A DNA stretch of 17,785 bases, taken from contig NHIU01000028.1 in assembly GCA_002169755.1 (NCBI GenBank), positions 8,073 to 25,857 on the forward strand, given 5' to 3'. Origin of the DNA: Candidatus Pelagibacter sp. TMED197 (GTDB lineage: Bacteria > Pseudomonadota > Alphaproteobacteria > Pelagibacterales > Pelagibacteraceae). Within the stretch, counting starts at the first letter, position 1, and each line of letters begins with the position of its first letter. Below the pieces are notes generated by a model that worked only from the letters and a program-made list of their open reading frames with translations, was not told the origin of the DNA and searched no databases. The position numbers and the translations under genes were made by a program. Shown one piece after another: positions 15,428 to 17,785 of the stretch.

Positions 15428-16092
15428 ATCTTACCTATTAATGTAAATCTAGTACCTCTGTCATCTGGTATTTCATCTTCAACTAATACCTCTGCTTTAT
15501 CAGGTAATTGTTTTTTAAATTCTTCTATATTCTTAACGCAGTTTATGTGTGTCGGTATATCAAACATAGCATTAGATTGAAACGCAAAGTAAGCTGGCGA
15601 CACTCTATCCCACCAAGGATTTTTATATTCTGGAGCAGGTCCCCATTCTCTCATTGGTTTCATATGTTCACAACTAGTATTAATAAACAAGTTAGTATTT
15701 TTGTATGCGTTTCTAAATTCAAATACATCACCAGTTATAAAATCAACATCTAAATCTTTAAACAATTCATATTTTGCTCTGTTAATAACTTTAGAATCTT
15801 GGTCTATGCAAGTAATCTTTTTAACTTTATCGTAAAATGCTGGTATCAATATACTACCATACCAACTACCAAATATAACTATTTGTGAATTCTTTGTTAA
15901 GATATTTAAATTATTAATATGATTAATTAAATTCATTTTAGATAGAAATTGATTAGGACTAAATGAATCTAATAAATCTTTTTCTTCAGCCGTTCTATTT
16001 TCACCTCTACCTTCTTTAGGATTATTTACTACTTCTCTCATTGCAGGCGTTATCAACATATTCAATATAGTTTGTAATTGTTTTATATCCAT
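15424..16092 (-). CDS. Class I methyltransferase-like protein with an unusual SAM loop
   Basis: A 222-residue protein. The core looks like a class I methyltransferase: strand and loop IVIFGSWYGS (71-80), acidic strand end ITCIDQD (93-99), then VDFITGDVFEF (116-126) as the third strand, and LFINTSCEHM (135-144). In the first loop the usual E/D-x-G-x-G-x-G is reduced to FGSWYGS, so SAM binding is probable but not proved. The N-terminal 60 residues are helical with a polar ENRTAEEKDL stretch. A tryptophan- and proline-rich segment (REWGPAPEYKNPWWD, 148-162) may form the substrate side. It overlaps the nitroreductase-like gene by ten bases and the following transferase by ATGA. In this setting it would methylate a sugar or another group of the final product; the substrate is unknown. 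Confidence 0.62.
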   Translation of the reverse strand: MDIKQLQTILNMLITPAMREVVNNPKEGRGENRTAEEKDLLDSFSPNQFLSKMNLINHINNLNILTKNSQIVIFGSWYGSILIPAFYDKVKKITCIDQDSKVINRAKYELFKDLDVDFITGDVFEFRNAYKNTNLFINTSCEHMKPMREWGPAPEYKNPWWDRVSPAYFAFQSNAMFDIPTHINCVKNIEEFKKQLPDKAEVLVEDEIPDDRGTRFTLIGKI

Positions 16093-16745
16093 TTAACAAT
16101 ATCCTCTATATTTGATTTTATATCACCTTGTACAATACCTCTATATTCTTTAGCTTTGCCAATTGAAATTAATAACATTGGTCTATAATTTACATAATCA
16201 ACATCTACCCAATGCTTTAGGTTTCTATGAAAACATAAACAATAAGATAAATCTAAACCTTTTTCTACTATTAGACCAGTTAGATTAGTTGCATACAATC
16301 CTATTTCAACTGCTGTGCCATTAGAGTCATCACCTTCTTTTACTCTTCTTTTATCCATTTGTTCCATATAATGGCCTAAAGATATTTGATGTTGATACCA
16401 TTCATTTGTTTTTCTTGCCCACCTCATAGTTATCAATAACAAATAAGGATTATATCTTACGTGTTGATAATCAGGATTTTCTCTATCTTTCTCACCTTTC
16501 CAGGGGTCAGAGCCATATATTTCCATAAACTTATGATTGCCTATTACGTTTTTATAGATTTTTTCCTTTTCATCTTGTTTATCAGGACCTAATACATTTA
16601 CTTGATAAGGTACACAATTTTGTTTAGAAGGTGTTAGTTCATATGCCTTTTGCAATACTTCTTCAATATCTTCTCTAGGTGGTATGACATTCATATCATA
16701 ACTTCTAACGTGTTTTCTTTTTTTTATTATATCGTAATAACTCAT
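16083..16745 (-). CDS. Nitroreductase-family (FMN) protein
   Basis: A 220-residue protein of the FMN nitroreductase fold. RKHVRSYD (10-17) is the family's N-terminal FMN phosphate motif (usually RRSxRxF). LTPSKQNCVPYQV (37-49) matches the 'APSxxNxQPW' segment. TAVEIGLYATNLTGLIVEKG (144-163) is the central helix where the family has 'G-x-A-x-Q-N-L', and LSYC follows as the next strand. The ATG at 16745 overlaps the stop of the carbamoyltransferase gene as ATGA; an in-frame TTG at 16760 is less likely. Members reduce or oxidise many substrates with NAD(P)H, and some act as dehydrogenases or dehalogenases in natural-product pathways. In this operon it may set the redox state of the modified group. 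The family call is fairly firm; the substrate is unknown. Confidence 0.75.
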   Translation of the reverse strand: MSYYDIIKKRKHVRSYDMNVIPPREDIEEVLQKAYELTPSKQNCVPYQVNVLGPDKQDEKEKIYKNVIGNHKFMEIYGSDPWKGEKDRENPDYQHVRYNPYLLLITMRWARKTNEWYQHQISLGHYMEQMDKRRVKEGDDSNGTAVEIGLYATNLTGLIVEKGLDLSYCLCFHRNLKHWVDVDYVNYRPMLLISIGKAKEYRGIVQGDIKSNIEDIVKWI

Positions 16746-17785
16746 TTTCTTATCACACAATCATTGATAACTAATATATCAATTGCAGTTTTATTAAATG
16801 TTTTTAAAGCTTGTTCTGGTGTTTCTACAATAGGTTCTTGACAATTAAAACTCGTATTCAAAAGCATTGGTATTCCTGTTATCTTCCAAAACTCTTTTAT
16901 AATATTGTAAAACTTTTCATTAAAATCTTTATTGACCGTTTGTATTCTTGCAGTACCGTCAACGTGTGTTATACCTGGTACTTTGTCTGATTTTACTTTA
17001 CATATTCTTGACATATATGGACTAGGACTATTTGTATCAAAGTAATCTTTGTAATACTCTTCTAATACTGCTGGTGCAAATGGTCTAAAATCTTCTCTCA
17101 TTTTTATAGTGTGATTAATAATATTTTTTATATCCGGATTTCTAGGGTCTGCTAATATACTTCTATTACCTAATGCACGATTACCACTTTCTGATTTACC
17201 TTGAAACCAACCTACTATTTTGCCATCAGCAATTGATTGTGCTATTTCTTTGTAATTTACTTTCTCTCCGTCATATTCATAATTCGTACCAGCAAAGGTA
17301 TTTGACTTATGTAAATTATTGTTTAATGTACAATCAGCGTGTTGATAAACACCTATAGCTTGTCCTTCATCACCAACTGCTGGTGGTATGAATACATTTT
17401 TATAATGTTTGGTAAACTCTTCATTCATATAACCATTATATGCAACACCACCTGCTATACATAAGTTATCACAACTTTTTAATGGGTAAATATATTCTTT
17501 TATTTTATCTATTGTAAACTTTTGTAAGGTGTATGCTAAACTTTCTTTACCAAATTTCTCAATATTAATTAGTTTGTGAATATCGTATTTTTTCTCTCGG
17601 ATATCGCCGGAGATTATCATTTCAAAGACATCATAGTAGTATTGATTAAAACTACCATAGCCTACCAACCCCATTAGTTTACTTGCGCCTAATGACCCAA
17701 ATCCTGTAAGTTTAGACATTTGATTCCATAACCACCCTATCGGTAGTTCTTTTGATAAATTTTTTATATTACCTGTCTTATCAAC
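16742..17785 (-). CDS. NodU/CmcH-type carbamoyltransferase (N-terminus outside the window)
   Basis: The frame stays open to the right edge, so the ATG at 17719 is internal: the 22 codons before it (VDKTGNIKNL, then SKELPIGWLW) fit the family. These 347 residues are the C-terminal part of a protein usually near 550-600. KLMGLVGYG (36-44 of the visible part) matches the family's 'KvMGLApYG'. GGVAYNG (112-118) and PPAVGDEGQAIG (134-145) belong to the ASKHA-like kinase fold. GWFQGKSESGNRALGNRSI (192-210) is the signature of the C-terminal YrdC-like domain, and FRPFAPAVL follows at 233. The enzyme makes carbamoyl-AMP from carbamoyl phosphate and ATP and moves the carbamoyl group to a hydroxyl, typically of a sugar. 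In the signature, Asn replaces the usual Pro of 'GPRALGNRS'. It is the most upstream gene of the operon that can be seen. Confidence 0.88.
   Translation of the reverse strand, partial: VDKTGNIKNLSKELPIGWLWNQMSKLTGFGSLGASKLMGLVGYGSFNQYYYDVFEMIISGDIREKKYDIHKLINIEKFGKESLAYTLQKFTIDKIKEYIYPLKSCDNLCIAGGVAYNGYMNEEFTKHYKNVFIPPAVGDEGQAIGVYQHADCTLNNNLHKSNTFAGTNYEYDGEKVNYKEIAQSIADGKIVGWFQGKSESGNRALGNRSILADPRNPDIKNIINHTIKMREDFRPFAPAVLEEYYKDYFDTNSPSPYMSRICKVKSDKVPGITHVDGTARIQTVNKDFNEKFYNIIKEFWKITGIPMLLNTSFNCQEPIVETPEQALKTFNKTAIDILVINDCVIRK

Noticed and set aside
15151..15753. Plus-strand open frames opposite the glycosyltransferase and methyltransferase-like genes
   Set aside because: They are Phe/Tyr/Ile-rich with no ribosome site and lie entirely inside well-supported coupled minus-strand genes.
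1..17785. CASTG (CAGTG/CACTG) as a further avoided palindrome
   Set aside because: I saw no CAGTG among about forty CAGT sites and no CACTG, but the expected number is small, so this is weaker than the other four motifs.
11354..17785. A RiPP (modified peptide) cluster built around the radical SAM enzyme
   Set aside because: No short precursor gene was found. All eight genes abut or overlap, leaving no room for one, and three glycosyltransferases fit a glycan pathway better.

Overview
The window looks like part of the genome of a marine, contractile-tailed (T4-like) phage. The DNA is AT-rich. A recognisable T4-type baseplate protein (gp8) sits directly behind a perfect T4 late-promoter box (TATAAATA). 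The very large structural protein that follows, and its neighbours, resemble those of T4-like myoviruses of marine cyanobacteria and Pelagibacter (SAR11). The host cannot be fixed from this sequence alone; a SAR11-type host is my best guess from base composition and gene style.

Left part, 1-10148, plus strand: the virion module. It holds the 3' end of a protein with a cupredoxin-like C-terminus, then gp8, then a 2098-residue structural protein that probably joins baseplate and fibres. These are followed by a 72-residue coiled-coil protein, a fibre-like 306-residue protein and a 312-residue probable virion protein. The genes are packed with gaps of 1-37 bases. The only promoter seen is the late box before gp8. 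A short NAD-dependent sugar-nucleotide epimerase/dehydratase (10158-10886) and an unrecognised helical 166-residue protein end the plus-strand run.

Right part, 11354-17785, minus strand: eight genes read right to left. They are a NodU-type carbamoyltransferase (cut by the window edge), a nitroreductase-like protein, a methyltransferase-like protein, two DxD glycosyltransferases, a radical SAM protein with an N-terminal twitch-like cysteine set, a QueC-like PP-loop ATPase, and a third DxD glycosyltransferase. Every junction overlaps: four by the four bases ATGA and the others by 8, 10 and 20 bases. They are therefore very probably made from one message by coupled translation. The last gene runs 23 bases into the last plus-strand gene from the opposite strand. 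I read this block as a phage-borne pathway that builds and decorates a glycan or other small acceptor (carbamoyl, methyl, glycosyl, radical and redox steps). The acceptor is unknown.

A third signal covers the whole window and no single gene explains it. By direct reading, the palindromes GATC, CATG, TCGA and ACWGT (ACAGT/ACTGT) do not occur at all, although tens of each would be expected. ACSGT, by contrast, is common. Thr-Val codon pairs visibly use ACG or ACC before Val instead of the usual ACA or ACT. This looks like selection against several restriction-type sites. No stretch over 300 bases lacks a gene, and I found no tRNA, rRNA, CRISPR array, insertion sequence or convincing hairpin terminator.
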